A program made the position numbers and the translations under genes. A stretch of 64,000 bases of DNA from Ananas comosus (Eukaryota; Streptophyta; Magnoliopsida; Poales; Bromeliaceae), in NCBI RefSeq assembly GCF_001540865.1, contig NC_033627.1, forward strand, positions 10,519,137 through 10,583,136, written 5' to 3'. Below are positions 11,877 through 24,757 of this stretch, piece by piece (positions within the stretch are counted from its first letter, which is position 1; each line of letters opens with the position of its first letter). The notes under the pieces are model-generated. The model worked only from the letters and a program-made list of their open reading frames with translations. It was not told the DNA's origin and made no database searches.

Positions 11877-13637
11877 TGTCCCTGGGGTTTAGCTGTTTGA
11901 GAGACTTCAGCATCTGTGGCTTGTCCACACGTCTGGTAAGTGTCGGGACAAGTCGGAGTCGTTTTGGCGCGAATTGGACGCAAAACGGACTTGGTGCAGT
12001 GCAAGAGTGGAATTCTGACACTAAAATCTACAAAGTGCAGGATTTCAATGTTGAGAACCAGTACCTGGGATGAGTACCGATACCCCAAAGGGATTACAGA
12101 TTTGAATGCTCTCGGATTTGTACAGTTTGATACTGAGTACCGATACTTGTTGGTGAGTACCGATACTGGGACTGAGTACCGGTACTGCATCGGGCTAGTA
12201 CCACAATCCGGCGTGCGAGTTTGCGGAAAGAGGGCCGAGTACCGATACCCAAGTTGAGTAGCGGTACTCCAAAAGGCAAATCGAGTTGGTAAGAGGTATT
12301 TTGGTCTTTTTGGGCAGATAAGTACCAACTGACCCCAGCCTTCTCTCTTTGTGCCTGAGGTTGGAGAACACAGGCTGGCTTCCTTCTTTCTCTCTCTAGC
12401 TTCTCTTCTTTGTTTCTTTGTGATTTTGGAGAGTCGATCTTAGTTTTTGTTCGCTTGGTCTTTGGAGGTTGCTCGCGTACCTTGGATGGTTCCGATGGAG
12501 GTTGAGCCATTTGAGGTAGGGCTAGCGCGGGGTTCTCCTATCGACTTCTAGCCGACGTTGGACGAGTGTTCGAGATGGGTTAATGTTTATCGAAATCGTC
12601 GGATTTACTTCTAAGTCATAGAGTTAGCAGCATGTATTTCTTGGCTTTGTTTATCATGTTTAGTAGCTCGAATTCATAGATTTGCATATCTTTTATGAAA
12701 CCTGAATTTGGAGCCTAATTTAATAAATTTAGAAGATTTGTTACATGCTGGACTGGGATTTGACTTAGGAAAAAACTCGTAGAACCTACACTGTCACTTT
12801 TCGAAAAGTAAACGAATTAGCTTCAGGAGCTGTTATTCTTTTGCATCACCGCTGTTAGTGCATAGTGGATACTCAGATTAGTGTAGGTTGAGGTTACGCT
12901 CGTGCTGAGGGGGCGAGCTTGATTTTATAGTAGGGTTTGTACTGTTTTGTACTGTCAGGTGTCGTCGGGTGTTGATGGTGGACCCGGATGTTTACATCTT
13001 ATTTCAGATTTGTGCCGAGGGCACGTGAGCTTTGGTTATTAGACCAATTTAACCCATTTGCATTAATTATAGCCTGTGTGAGCCTGATTGAGCTCAACAG
13101 AAACACTCTTGCATACTCGGTTGGGTCGCTCCCACGAGTGCCGCTCCGAAGTGAGGTTTTACTGGCGTTGGTGTTGCAGGAATCCCGTTTGAGCAATTCT
13201 TGGACCGGCCACCACCGTGAGTGGTGTGCGGTGTAGCTTGGGTACAAGCTGGACGAGCCAGTTGGCAGTCCCTCGAGATTGGATCAGTGTGTAGCTAGTG
13301 ATACATTTCTGTGTCTACAGTGAGCCTGGTTTGGGATAGCGGTAGTATAATGGCATAGAGCTGTAGAGTTTCTTCCATCTTTCTTACTATCCTTTACCTA
13401 TTTGTGTCTTACCTTACTGTAGACTTAGTGGGTGGGCCGTTGAGGTCGATGACGATACCCGCTGAGGACTACTCTGTTTTGCAGTAGTTCTCACACCCAG
13501 TTGTTGCCACCTTTTTGCAGACCCGTCCGCTGCTGTTGCTGCTGCTGTTGCTGATTCCGACCACAGTACGAAAATTTCTATGTATACAGCGGGTATGTTG
13601 GTGTGCTCGAAAAAACGTGGTAATCTGAAGCGTAATA
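11877..13637 (+). mobile_element. Ty3-gypsy 3' LTR, family B
   Basis: Starts TGTCCCTGGGG after the pol stop and the CGAGGACGAAAC phrase. Homologous along both ends to the solo LTR at 55052-57473 (minus): shared blocks are TCCACACGTCTGG near its start, GACTTAGTGGGTGG near 13430, CTCACACCCAGTTGTTGCC near 13490, and GTATACAGCGGGTATGTTGG near 13585. The end is decayed (AAGCGTAATA where GGGGCGTGACA is expected). Contains the GAGTACCGATAC array. Open frames inside are incidental. Confidence 0.75.
12072..12268. promoter_or_regulatory. Array of GAGTACCGATAC dyad motifs in LTR B
   Basis: Copies near 12072-12083, 12135-12146, 12155-12166, 12174-12185 (as GAGTACCGGTAC, a better palindrome) and 12237-12248, with a variant GAGTAGCGGTACTC at 12255-12268. 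They lie 195-391 bp from the LTR start, the position that holds a different palindrome in LTR A. A U3 regulatory array is an inference. Confidence 0.55.
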
Positions 13638-13951
13638 AATATTTAGTTAGCAAAATTGAATTGTGCGATTTAATTACAATAATTTAAAAAGTGTGAGCCA
13701 AAATTTTAGTACATTAATTAAAGTTAAAAACTAAAATTTTACTTACCTTAAATTGCCAAACATTGTAATTTAGCATAAAAAAAAAAATCAGTAACGATAC
13801 CAAATAAGAAAATTAATTTACTATTTTGTGTATTTTAGTGATACCAACGTTTCCCACTGATTTTCTTTTTTTTTCCCAGCGGTGGTGGTGTATTGTGCGG
13901 TCCCGTGCTGACGTGCATGCGTTTAACAATATTTCTAACAAACGATTCCAG

Positions 13952-14286
13952 AATAAACTTCAAATATCAACCCCTCTGTTTCGTACTTTCTTACTTTAGT
14001 ATTATATACTATATGATTTTATTTTTTTCTTTTCGCCGACCCATCCGTTAATTTTTTATTAAATTATATACAAAAAACTTCAGATATTTCATCTATAGTT
14101 TATCGAATATTTATTTTAGCATTCTTTAGTTTTAACTTTGTCACTAATTTAACAAAAAAAATTAGTGAAGAAAATAACAAAAAGAAAAAAATAAAACCAC
14201 AAGATACGAAAATAATACACTTTAAATTATATGATACTAAAGTAAAAAAAAACGAAACTACAGGAATAATATTTAAAGTTTTCCCA
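13952..14286. mobile_element. Decayed MITE, same family as 36501-36856
   Basis: Shares the core TTAAATTATATACAAAAAACTTC and the flanking TTTAGTTTTAACTTTGTCACT with the well preserved copy at 36501-36856. The ends retain the AAACTTCAAA...TTTAAAGTTTTCCC inverted repeat with CCCCTCTGTTTCGTA...AACGAAACTACAGG inside. Non-autonomous DNA element, old copy. The 300 bases before it (13638-13951) hold nothing I recognise. Confidence 0.65.
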
Positions 14287-14394
14287 ACAAGATCAGAATA
14301 TGGTGAACCAAAAGATCCCAAAGCAACAACTTTAATAAGAAGCTATTGAATTTATTAGGGATATATACCAGTGCTTGTTTGGCTCTAGATCTCA

Positions 14395-14592
14395 AACAGG
14401 AAAAATTCTAGAATGCAACAGGTATATTGATGACGTGGCGTAACAATCCAATCAAATGTATTTTTTTAGAGATATATATGCCATCGTGATTATAAAAAAA
14501 TATTTTTATTATACTTTTATTTAAAAAAAAATGAATATAATTGGCTTGCTATTGATGACGTGGTGCAAGTGTGACCGTATAGAATTCCTCCA
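14395..14592. mobile_element. Short MITE, same family as 53400-53580
   Basis: About 200 bp sharing GAATGCA.CAG.TATATTG.TGACG near the left end and TATTGATGA.GTG.TGCAAG near the right with 53400-53580. The two halves form an imperfect inverted repeat around TTGATGACGTGG. No coding capacity. Superfamily unknown. Confidence 0.55.
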
Positions 14593-14784
14593 CAAACAGA
14601 GTTAGTCTTTTTGAACTTGGGGCTGTTTGGCCTGCTCAAAGATAGTAAGGAAAAAGATTTGCGCTTCCCATTCGTCCCCATCGCCATCAAATGATTGAAA
14701 ATGTAACGTTTTGCGCTTGTAGTTTCTGTTTTCTGTTTCTGTAATAATTTTTTTTTTTGTTTTACTTTTACGTAAGAGTTTAAA

Positions 14785-14813
14785 ATAATAATAATAATAA
14801 TAATAATAATAAT
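14785..14813. repeat. (TAA)n microsatellite
   Basis: About nine uninterrupted AAT/TAA units in AT-rich intergenic DNA. Confidence 0.95.
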
Positions 14814-16540
14814 TAATATTATGCTGTTTGTTTCGTTTATTTTTTTAAGAAATAAACTTAGCTAGACATGTGAAGCAATTAGATTTAGAACTTAGGGTCT
14901 TAAATATCAGCCATCAAGTATTTAATCACTTGCGTTAGAAATGATCGATTTTCATAATAATTTATTATTAAAACAAATAACAAAGTGCTAGGTGTAGCTC
15001 AGTAAGTAATTTGTATCTTATTATCTGCAGTTTATAAAATTTAGGCCTTGTTTGGTATTATATTTAGTTTTAAATTTTTTAAATAGAATTTTATGTATTA
15101 AAATTTGTGAAAGTGGACAGTAAATTGTTTGCAATCCTATCTTACAAGTTTTTTACTTGACAACACAAAAAATAAAAATAAAAATTTAAAGCAACCTTTG
15201 TGCTTCTAAAATTTTTTTTAAATAAAGTATCATCTGTCACTGAGCACTATAAGCTAAACTAACTATAGCAACAAAAAGAAGTCTTTTCTCCACTATATCA
15301 AATTATATAAAATTAACATTTAAAAGAGTGAAATAAAAGGGCAACAATACAGATTACAGAATGGGATCTTAGCATATTAATTGTTACCTTTCTTAGTCAC
15401 AAGTTCTCATGGAAAACTGAAATAGAGATCACTAGGGAACCTGCATTAGTAAAATGGGAAAAGATGATAGTTGTTTCATTAATATTCTACCTTATCTAGA
15501 TAGGAAGCTTCTCTTTTTATCTAGATGCTCAAAAAAAAAATTGATGCAACACAAATTACTCTTTGAAGATAAAGCTGAAATATTTACTATCCAATTTCTT
15601 ATTTATTTATTTTCATGTTTTTTTTTTATATATATAGTGAAGGAAATTTCTCAAACTTATCAAATTCTTTTGTAGCTTTCTTTGGCTATTAGAATAAATT
15701 ATCAGTGATAAGTTATTCGGTATGAGAATTCTCTTTTGTATTTTGGAAAGTATTAGTCTGCGTTTTACTCCTGAAATGGCTTTGGCATATATGGTTTCGT
15801 ATGACAACATATTTGTTTCACTGGTTTATCGTATTTTGAAAAAATAATTTTGAGGGCCAAATATAATACTCCAGTAAAATAGCCATGCATCTTAGCAGGG
15901 CTAAATCTTTTCTTATAGTTACGAGAATTGTATAAAGTATATTAATTAAACTTGTAAAAATAGACGGCACATTCAAAATTTAAAATCAAAATACTATTGA
16001 CCGACTCAAATCAATTAAATTGAAAACTTGGATAGTAAAATTAAAATTTTAAAAAATTTAGATAAATTGATTCAAAATAGTCTATAGTTCAGACAAGTTG
16101 TAAATATTTGTCACCTTTGAAATGGGCTTTTGAAGGGTTGAGGTTTCATGATTAAGTTCGCAGGTCAAGCTCCAATTAGGGTTTTCAGAACATCACATGT
16201 GCACGCAGCAGGGTGGTGTATAGCTAACTGCAGTGACGAGGTAGAATTAGCCAATCAGGAGGTGTCAGAGTTACTACTTTATTTTAAGTTAGGCATCATT
16301 TGGAATTGCGGAGAGATTGCGTTACGTGCGGTGAGAAAGTACGTTGAAAAAATACTATATTTGTTTCTGTACATAATATTGTATTCCGCATATCGCGATA
16401 CGGTCCCACCGGAGAACGCAGAAATATATTCCTATATGTTTTTACATTAACTCTATTTTATCTAATAGTGTCAGATTTGCTTCAATATCAAACTAAGTGT
16501 TACTCAGAAGGCTAAGCATAGAATAATTAAAAAATATATA
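14814..16540. other. AT-rich intergenic sequence
   Basis: No gene, and no frame with family resemblance. Short low-complexity A/T runs only. A phrase GTGTAGCTCAGT near 14992 resembles a tRNA A box but has no partner B box. GGCCTTGTTTGGTATT near 15045 may be one end of an old DNA element. Confidence 0.5.
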
Positions 16541-16715
16541 TTAGGCTCCGAAAAAGTTTCTTTTGCATGGCGCACGAAGCGTTTATATAGTGGAATACCC
16601 TGTCTCTTTCGATTAACCAATTTCATTGACTAAAATGAAAAGAGGAATACCTATCCGCTTCTGCACGGAAAATCAAGCCAAAATTCATGTCAAGACTCAC
16701 GGTATCAGAGCCGAT
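16541..16715 (+). mobile_element. Possible LTR end with initiator-tRNA primer-binding site
   Basis: CGGTATCAGAGCC at 16700-16712 matches the TGGTATCAGAGC sequence complementary to the 3' end of plant initiator tRNA-Met, the primer site directly after the 5' LTR in many plant retrotransposons. The preceding 150 bp could be LTR. No gag or pol follows, so this would be a small remnant. The match is short and chance remains possible. Confidence 0.35.
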
Positions 16716-16794
16716 GTTGAAACAATCGTAACAATCGTAACGTAGGGCCAGAAGTCTGAAGTCTGCACCTAGGACAATAGTGGGTTAATGCCGG

Positions 16795-17168
16795 ACGTGT
16801 TTGATTCGGATTATTCTATCAGAATTACAAATAATTCTGCTAGAATTATTACATTTGAATCGTCCGGTCAGTAATTCGATCGATAATATAGTATTACAAA
16901 TAGTGCAAGATTATTCTAAAAATATTATCGAACAGGAGGTGAGTATCTCGTATTAATGATGGCAAATAATCTTGCATATTTTGTAAATTATGAGTTTACC
17001 TCTCCAACCCCTCAAACCCTTTTAACACATTATTTTTATCCATCTCTCTCTTTCTCTCCCTCTCTACTATTAGAATTACTAAATTTTATAAATTGAGCAA
17101 AATATAGTAATTTTATGTACATTGAAATTCAGCATTAAATTGCTGCATTAAATTAACCAAACGCGATA
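16795..17168. mobile_element. Probable hAT- or Harbinger-like MITE
   Basis: The left end CGTGTTTGATTCGGATTAT and the right end reading CGCGTTTGGTTAATTTAAT on the minus strand form imperfect inverted repeats, and the interior is AT-rich without a gene. Superfamily is not decided because no target duplication is clear. Confidence 0.4.
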
Positions 17169-18586
17169 ATACAGAATTAATTGTAATCCAGTTTAAAAAT
17201 CTTAGATACTTAGTTATATCGCAATAACCTGTTATGCTATATAACACAAGCCAAGCGCGTAGTTAGTTTATCAGCAATTACAACATTGCTAAGTTTATTG
17301 AGTTCATAAATTTTGAGGCACCCTAGTAACTTGTTAAGGCCGAATAAATCACTTACACTAAAAATGGAGAGGGTTCAGCTTTTATCTAGCCACACTTTTG
17401 CTTCCAGCTTCAGCGGGTAGAAATTGTAATAATATTTGTAATTTTAGCCAAAAACCTACCTAGCCCTGGCTTGAGCAGCTTATCTGGCAAAGCCTCTAGC
17501 CAGATCCAAGAAAAGAAGCAATGGAATAACTTGGTCGAATCCCACCACTAAATATTCATTCTTTTCCAACAATAAATTGTTTTATAATTGATTACTATTA
17601 TTATTAGTTAAACAGCAAATTTTTTCGAGAATTGTTGCAAATTATTGCTACAAAATTTATAGCAAAAAATAGCAAAATAACATAATTTTGTATTATTGGA
17701 ACGTCACAAACTGTTGCAATAAAAAAATTATTTTATAATAATTTAATTTTTAGTAGAATTAAATTATTATAGTGTCGGGTGAAGAGGTACTCACTCAACT
17801 GGAAAGCTGATTCTTCTGCAACTTGTTTTCTTCGTCAAATTATATGTTGGCTTGGTGCTTCGAACAAAAGTTGATCCATGCCATGCTGAGAAACACCAAT
17901 CAAACATTCAACAGAAAATTTAATGCTGCTTATGCTGCAAGCAAAATCTCCAAACATAACAGCCAAATAGGAACAAATAGTCTGTGATTGAAGCTCACAA
18001 GAGTCAGAAGATTGCAAACAAAGCTGCTAGTGTTTTTCCAAACAGTTCAGCTAAAAAAAATCTCTGTACAGGCAAACATGAACAATACTGAGAATCACTT
18101 TACTCATACATCACAGAAGAGCACAAACTCTCCAGAAAACACTAATTTAATCACATTAAAGGACAGCATCTCTAACTATCAAAATTTGCACCACCCAAGC
18201 ACTCGGCACGCGAAATCCAGCGCTCGAAAAGAAGGTTTAAGTCACGCATCCAAATATAACACCGTTAATTACTAGCAACAGAACGAATGAAAATTGAAGT
18301 TACATGACATATACAAAAGATTGTCGTGCATAAAGGGAACATTTCTCTTCCAAATATTTTGAACAGAAAAAGAAAATAGGGATAATAGTTAAGTTATTTA
18401 CACACAAGTACTTTTAATTCTACAATGAAACCATGTTTTAAAAAGAATCTTCGAATTATAGTAGGACATGACTATGCAACACACATGAGGCTCACCTAAA
18501 TCGACAAAATGATAAACGAACGAACAAACTACTTAAGAATTTTTACTCGTCTCCAAATTTTGTAAACCTATGATGTAATAAATATA
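17169..18586. other. Intergenic DNA and 3' flank of the bZIP gene
   Basis: AT-rich, no gene recognised. The part nearest 18586 will contain the bZIP 3' UTR (minus strand); TTTATT complements at 18574-18585 could serve as a near-upstream polyadenylation signal, but I cannot place the end. Confidence 0.4.
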
Positions 18587-19665
18587 TTACTTGTTCTGAT
18601 CAGGCTTTGCATTAGAATTGTTCTGCTGCTGCTGCTGCTGCTGATGCTGTTGCTGCTGTAGCTGTAGTTGTTGCAACTGATATATCTGAGAATTCAGTGA
18701 GATTTGCTGATTTAAGCCCTTTGAAAGGTGAGCTTCACTTATCTCTCCAGTAGCAAGTTTCAGCCTCTGGACCTCTGCGGTAAGCGCTTCGTTCAGAGCT
18801 GCAGAGAGTATCTATCATGTCATGAACATCAAGAGGAACAAAGATTTAATAATGACTACGTATGCCCCCCAAATTAATACGGCACTAAGTTACTAAGGTA
18901 ATTTTGGATTTTTGCAATTATTACGGTATTTTTTTACTTTTCTGTTATTAAAATACTGCTACAGTTTTAAAATTGTTTGATCAGTCAATTAATCTTGGTT
19001 TAAGGAAATAATGGAAAAAAATAGAAAAATGAACAACAAGTATAAGCTCAAATAGGCCCTTGCACACACATACATATGCACACATGCTTGTATATGAGTG
19101 CGCCTGGAGAAAGATTTATGCTACGACACTCCTCAATGTCAGTCAACATCCGTATTGATAGTCACACCATTAAGAAATGATTTAGAGCATGTAGTATAAT
19201 GATTACTTTTGGATTTCTCATTATAGCAACCAATAATGGCTGATATAATCATTAACTGCATAAAATGATACAAGTTGGCTCTAAGTGAACTAATCTTAGG
19301 AACAGTTTAAGCTGTCTAGATCAACATTTGTGACAGTAGTTTTCAACCGAATAATCTTATCCCCACTTTAAAAAGGTCTTTCAATGAATCAATATGCACA
19401 GTATAATTATGTCCACTAAATACATTAACTAAAATATAATTCTACTACCATTTTTTTTACCAAATAATTTACATGCCCAAGATCCATCGTAACAGGCTAA
19501 CAGCATGAATTGTCAGTTCATAGGCCCAGATTGATATCAAGAAGCAATAAGGCCAAGTACTTATGAAGGTATTCTAGACTAACTCAAAATCTAATACCTT
19601 TTGACCAGAGCTACCAATGTGGTTCCCAATATCCTTTTTTTACTATAACTCTCTCCCTCTCTCCA

Positions 19666-19707
<42 letters not shown>

Positions 19708-19921
19708 TGATTAAAAGTACCAAGTTATTGGTACTTGTAGATTTTTAGCCATTGGATTAAGAGATATGCGGTTAGGATGATGTGGGCTCCCTAAGGTTGA
19801 ATGGGTGGTTGGTTGAATAGTATAATCTAATGATTGAAAATGATCCGAGAAGTAAATCTAACGGTAAAAAACTTACAAGCACCAAGTGCTTGATGCTTTT
19901 ACAAACACCATAGCTGAACTC

Positions 19922-20005
<84 letters not shown>

Positions 20006-20288
20006 ACTAGGCTGGAATACTATCAATAGCACCAAGCTATTGGAGCTATTGATTTTTTAGCACTTGGATTGAGAAATTGGTGGTTAGGATGATGTAGGCC
20101 CTCTAGAGTTGAGTGAGTGGTTGGTTGAATAGTATAATCTAATGGATAAAAATAATCAAAGGTTTAAATCTAACGGTGGAAAACTCGATAACACCAAATC
20201 CTTGGTGCTATCGATAGTACCCCAGTTGGACTTATATATATATATACTTATATATATATAAGTATATATATACTTATAAGTATATAAG

Positions 20289-20321
<33 letters not shown>

Positions 20322-23300
20322 AGATATATAAGTACATATAATATTATATATATTATATACTCTATATTTATATATATATATATATATATATTATAGAGTT
20401 GAGCTATGATACTTTTACAAGTTCACCATCATGGTGTATTAGGTTTAACCATTGGATCTACTTTTTGATTATTAATAGCCCTTGGATCAAAACTATTCAC
20501 CTACCACCACTACCACCATTATCTCACCTCACATCTCTCATCCAAGGGCAAAAATACACAAGTATCACCCCATGATACTTTTACAAGTATTCTAGCCCTA
20601 CTCTATATATATATATATATATATTATATATAATATATATATATTATATATATAGCTTATATATATATAAGTATATATATACTTATATATACTTATATAT
20701 ATAACTTATATTACTATATATATATTATTATATTTATATATAAGTAGTATATATATATACTTATATATACTTTATATATACTTATATAAGTATATTATAA
20801 GTATATATATACTTATATATACTTATATATATATATATACATAATATATATTATAAGTATATATATAAGGAGTCGGCTACTATACTATCGATAGTACCAA
20901 GGCGTGTTAAATTGATTTTCTACCGTTAGATCTACCTTTGATTATTTCACCCGTTAGATTATACTATTAAACCAAACCACCACTCAACCCTAGGGACCAC
21001 TATCAATTTAACGCGGGACCACTATCATCCTAGCCGCACATCCTTTCATCCAACGGCCGAAAACTCAAAGTACCAAGGGTTTGTACTATTGATAGTATAG
21101 TAGCATAATTCTATTATATATATATATAATATAATATATATTATATATATATATATTTGGTAGTCCGGTCTATATACTATCGATAGTACCAAGCCTTGGT
21201 ACTATTGAGTTTTCTACGTTAGATCTACCCTTTGTCATTTCCACCCTTAGATTATATTATTAAACCAACCACCCACTACACCTAGGGACCACTATCAATT
21301 TAACGAGACCACTATCATTCTAACCGCACATCTTTTCTCCAACGGCCAAAAACTCAATAGTACCAAGGGTTGGTTACTATGTATGATAGTATAATATATA
21401 TATATATATAAATTATTATCATGTGTTTGAACAAGGTGCAGTTGAGCTAGGATTACTTTTACAAGTTCACCATCATGGTGTCTATTAGGTTTTAAGCCAT
21501 TGGATCTACTTTTTTGATTATTAAATAGCCCTTGGATCAAACACTATTTCACCTTACCACACCTACCACCATTATTCAACCTCACATCTTCACTCCAAAA
21601 AAAGGGCTAAAATACACAAGTATCACCGCCCATGATACTTTTACAAGTTTCTAGCCTACTCATATATATATATTATATATATAATATATATATATATATA
21701 TATTATTATATATACTTATAATATTAAGTATATATATATTATATATACTTATATATATAACTATATCATACTATATATATACTTATTATTAGTATATATA
21801 AGGTAATATATTACTTATATATACTTGTATATTATACTATATAAGTATATTATAAGTATATAAACTTTATATACTTATTATATATAATAAGTACATATAA
21901 TATTATAAGTATTATATATAAGAGTCGGTACTTACATATCGATAGTACCAAGGCGCTTGTTACTAAATGTTGTTCTACGTTAGAATCTTACCTTTGATTA
22001 TTGTCACCCGTTTAGATTAATACATTTAAACCAATACCACACTCAACCCTAGTGTGACCACTATCAATTTTAACCGGGGACCACTATTCCATAGCCCGAC
22101 ATCCTTTCATTCCAACGGCCGAAAACTCAATAGTACAAGGGTTTGTACTATTGATAGTATAGTAGCTAATTCTATATATATATATATATATAATAATATA
22201 TATATATATATTATTTGTGATGTCCGTCCATATACTATCGATAGTACCAAGCCTTGTTACTATTGAGTTTCTTACGTTAGATCTATCCCTTTGATCATTC
22301 CACCCTTAGATTATATTATTAAACACAAACCACCACTACAACCTAGGGAACCACTATTCAAATTAACTGGAGACGCCACTATCATTCTAACCGCACCATC
22401 TTTTCATCCAACGGCGCAAAAACTAATAAGTACCAAGGGTTTGGTACTATTAGTGATAGTATAAAAAATATATATATATATATAATTATTATCATCGTGT
22501 TTGAAAAGGTGCGCGAGGCGCACTGCGAGCGCTCGCGGCGCCTCAAGAAGGTGAGGCGCACAGTGATGTTAATTTGATATTCTATATTAATAAAAATCCA
22601 AAATAACTATACATAAGCTAAATAACTATAAAAAAATTAAAAAAAAGAAAAACATATTGCATATAGGTTCTCAGAGTTTAAAAAAAAATTATTCGACTTT
22701 CAACTTAAAAGTGATGATTGCCATGTTTTCATTTGGCCTCAAGAAAGAAAGGGGCGGAAAAGAAGGAGAGTGCGTTGAGGAGAGGAGCGCGGTAGATGGA
22801 TTTCATTTAAGGGCCTTTTTTTAGGTTACTTTTATAATTTATCGGACTTAAAATAACTAAATTTATAGTTCCTTGAAACGAATAACCCGAAAACTTTTAA
22901 TCCAATTCAAAAAATATTAAATATGCCGAGACGCGCGCCTTATTGCGCCTCGACGCCTCGCCTAGGGCGCGCGCTCAGGCCTAGGCGCGCCTCAACAATA
23001 GACCCGCCTCGCCTTGCTGAGGCACGGGGCCCGCGCTCAGCGCTAGACGAGGCGTGCGCCTATTCAAACCTGATATATTATATATAATTATAATATATAT
23101 AGATAGAAGAGGAGAGGGAGAGAGAGCAAGTTGTGGACTGGGCCTTATTAGTAGCAAATTCCATTGTATGCTACCGTTTTTTAGTTTGGATCAACTCTTT
23201 CATTATTTTAACATTGGGATTAAATACTATAACGCCGAATGGACCACTCAACCTAGCGGGACCACTCAATCTAAGACAATATCATCCTGACCCTACAATT

Positions 23301-24706
23301 TTATCAAGGGTTTAAAACTTGATAGCAAAAGAGGTTTTACTATATATATACTTACATAGATTAGCGCTATAGAATATATAATAGTAGAAAGCACCGTATT
23401 TTTGCTATCAAGTTTTTACGCTTTGGATAAAAAAATTGATGTCAGGATGATATTAGTTCGGTTAGAGTTGAGTGCGTCCCACTGGGTTATGTATTTAATC
23501 CAATGTTGAGAAATAATGAAAAGAGTTGACAGGCCGGAAAAAAACTATTTCACAGATGAGATTTTGCTACAATAGTTAGCCCACCAACGTCTATTTAATA
23601 TACTTATATATATACTTATATATATATTATATATATAATATATACTTATAAGTATAATATACATACTTATATATATATATATAAGTTTATATTATATATA
23701 TATATATATATTATATAATATATATAAGTTTATTATATACATACATATATATATATTATAAGTTTATATATATACACATATATATATATATAGTTTATAT
23801 ATATAACATATATATATATATATATTATATATATATATATATATTATATATATATAATATATAATATGTATGTAATAGAATTGAAGCTAGAATACTTTTA
23901 CAAGTATTACTCCCATGATGCTATTAGGTTTTTAGCATCGGATCTACTCCTTGATTATTAATTAGTCATTGGATCAACACTATTCATAACTATATATGTA
24001 TATACATATATATGTATATATATGTATATTACATATATATACATATATATGTATATATGATATGTATATACATATATATGACTATATATAATATATATAT
24101 ATATATATACACATGTATTATATATAATGTACATACATATATATATATTATATAGAGAGAGAGAGGCAGGGCTGCTATGCTCTCAGGAGCACGGAGCCTC
24201 CTGCTCCTGAGCCGTTTTCGATGATGGATTTTCGAATCGACGATCGCTCCATTAGACTTGATCTAGCGCATTTTGAAGTTTCTAGAAAAAATTTTTGTGA
24301 TTTTTTAATTCATTTACCTAAGTGATCGAAAGGATTAAATCTATAATTTTTAATGGTTTGATATCTGCCTTTTCAAGTTTACGGTTTAGAAGTATTCAAA
24401 TCAAGATGAATTTTGATAGAAAATTTCTTTATTATATCTACAACAAGAATCAATATTTCTGATCGAAATTTTAGTCTTATATCACCACTTTTTATAGGAT
24501 TTTTTTTCAGCCCGTTATAAAATTATTGATTTTGAATCTTTCGATTGCTAGGTAAAATAATATCGAAAATCGCAAATTATTTTCTAGAAACTTTAATACA
24601 CTAGATCAAGTTTAACGGAGCGATCGTCGATTCGAAAAACTCCATCATCGAAAAGGCTCAAGAGCACGGAGGCCTTCGCTGCTCCTGAGATGCACAGCAG
24701 ACCCTG

Positions 24707-24757
<51 letters not shown>

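Larger units (their letters stand above)
20397..21439. repeat. First unit of a 1.04/1.07 kb tandem duplication
   Basis: Contains, in order, a MITE (20397-20603), TA tract, MITE (20868-21114), TA tract, MITE (21157-21394) and the first bases of a GC-rich element (GTTTGAACAAGGTGC). The whole series repeats at 21440-22512, and this unit breaks off about 15 bp into the GC-rich element, which only continues after the second unit. Confidence 0.8.

Noticed and set aside
12094..12510. Overlapping frames of 138 and 183 codons (minus) near 11.8-12.5 kb
   Set aside because: They lie across LTR B and its repeated GAGTACCGATAC motif, which creates repeated YRY/GT residues. Not genes.
14990..15010. tRNA-like A-box phrase GTGTAGCTCAGT
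   Set aside because: No B box, acceptor stem or terminator follows, so neither a tRNA gene nor a complete SINE can be supported.
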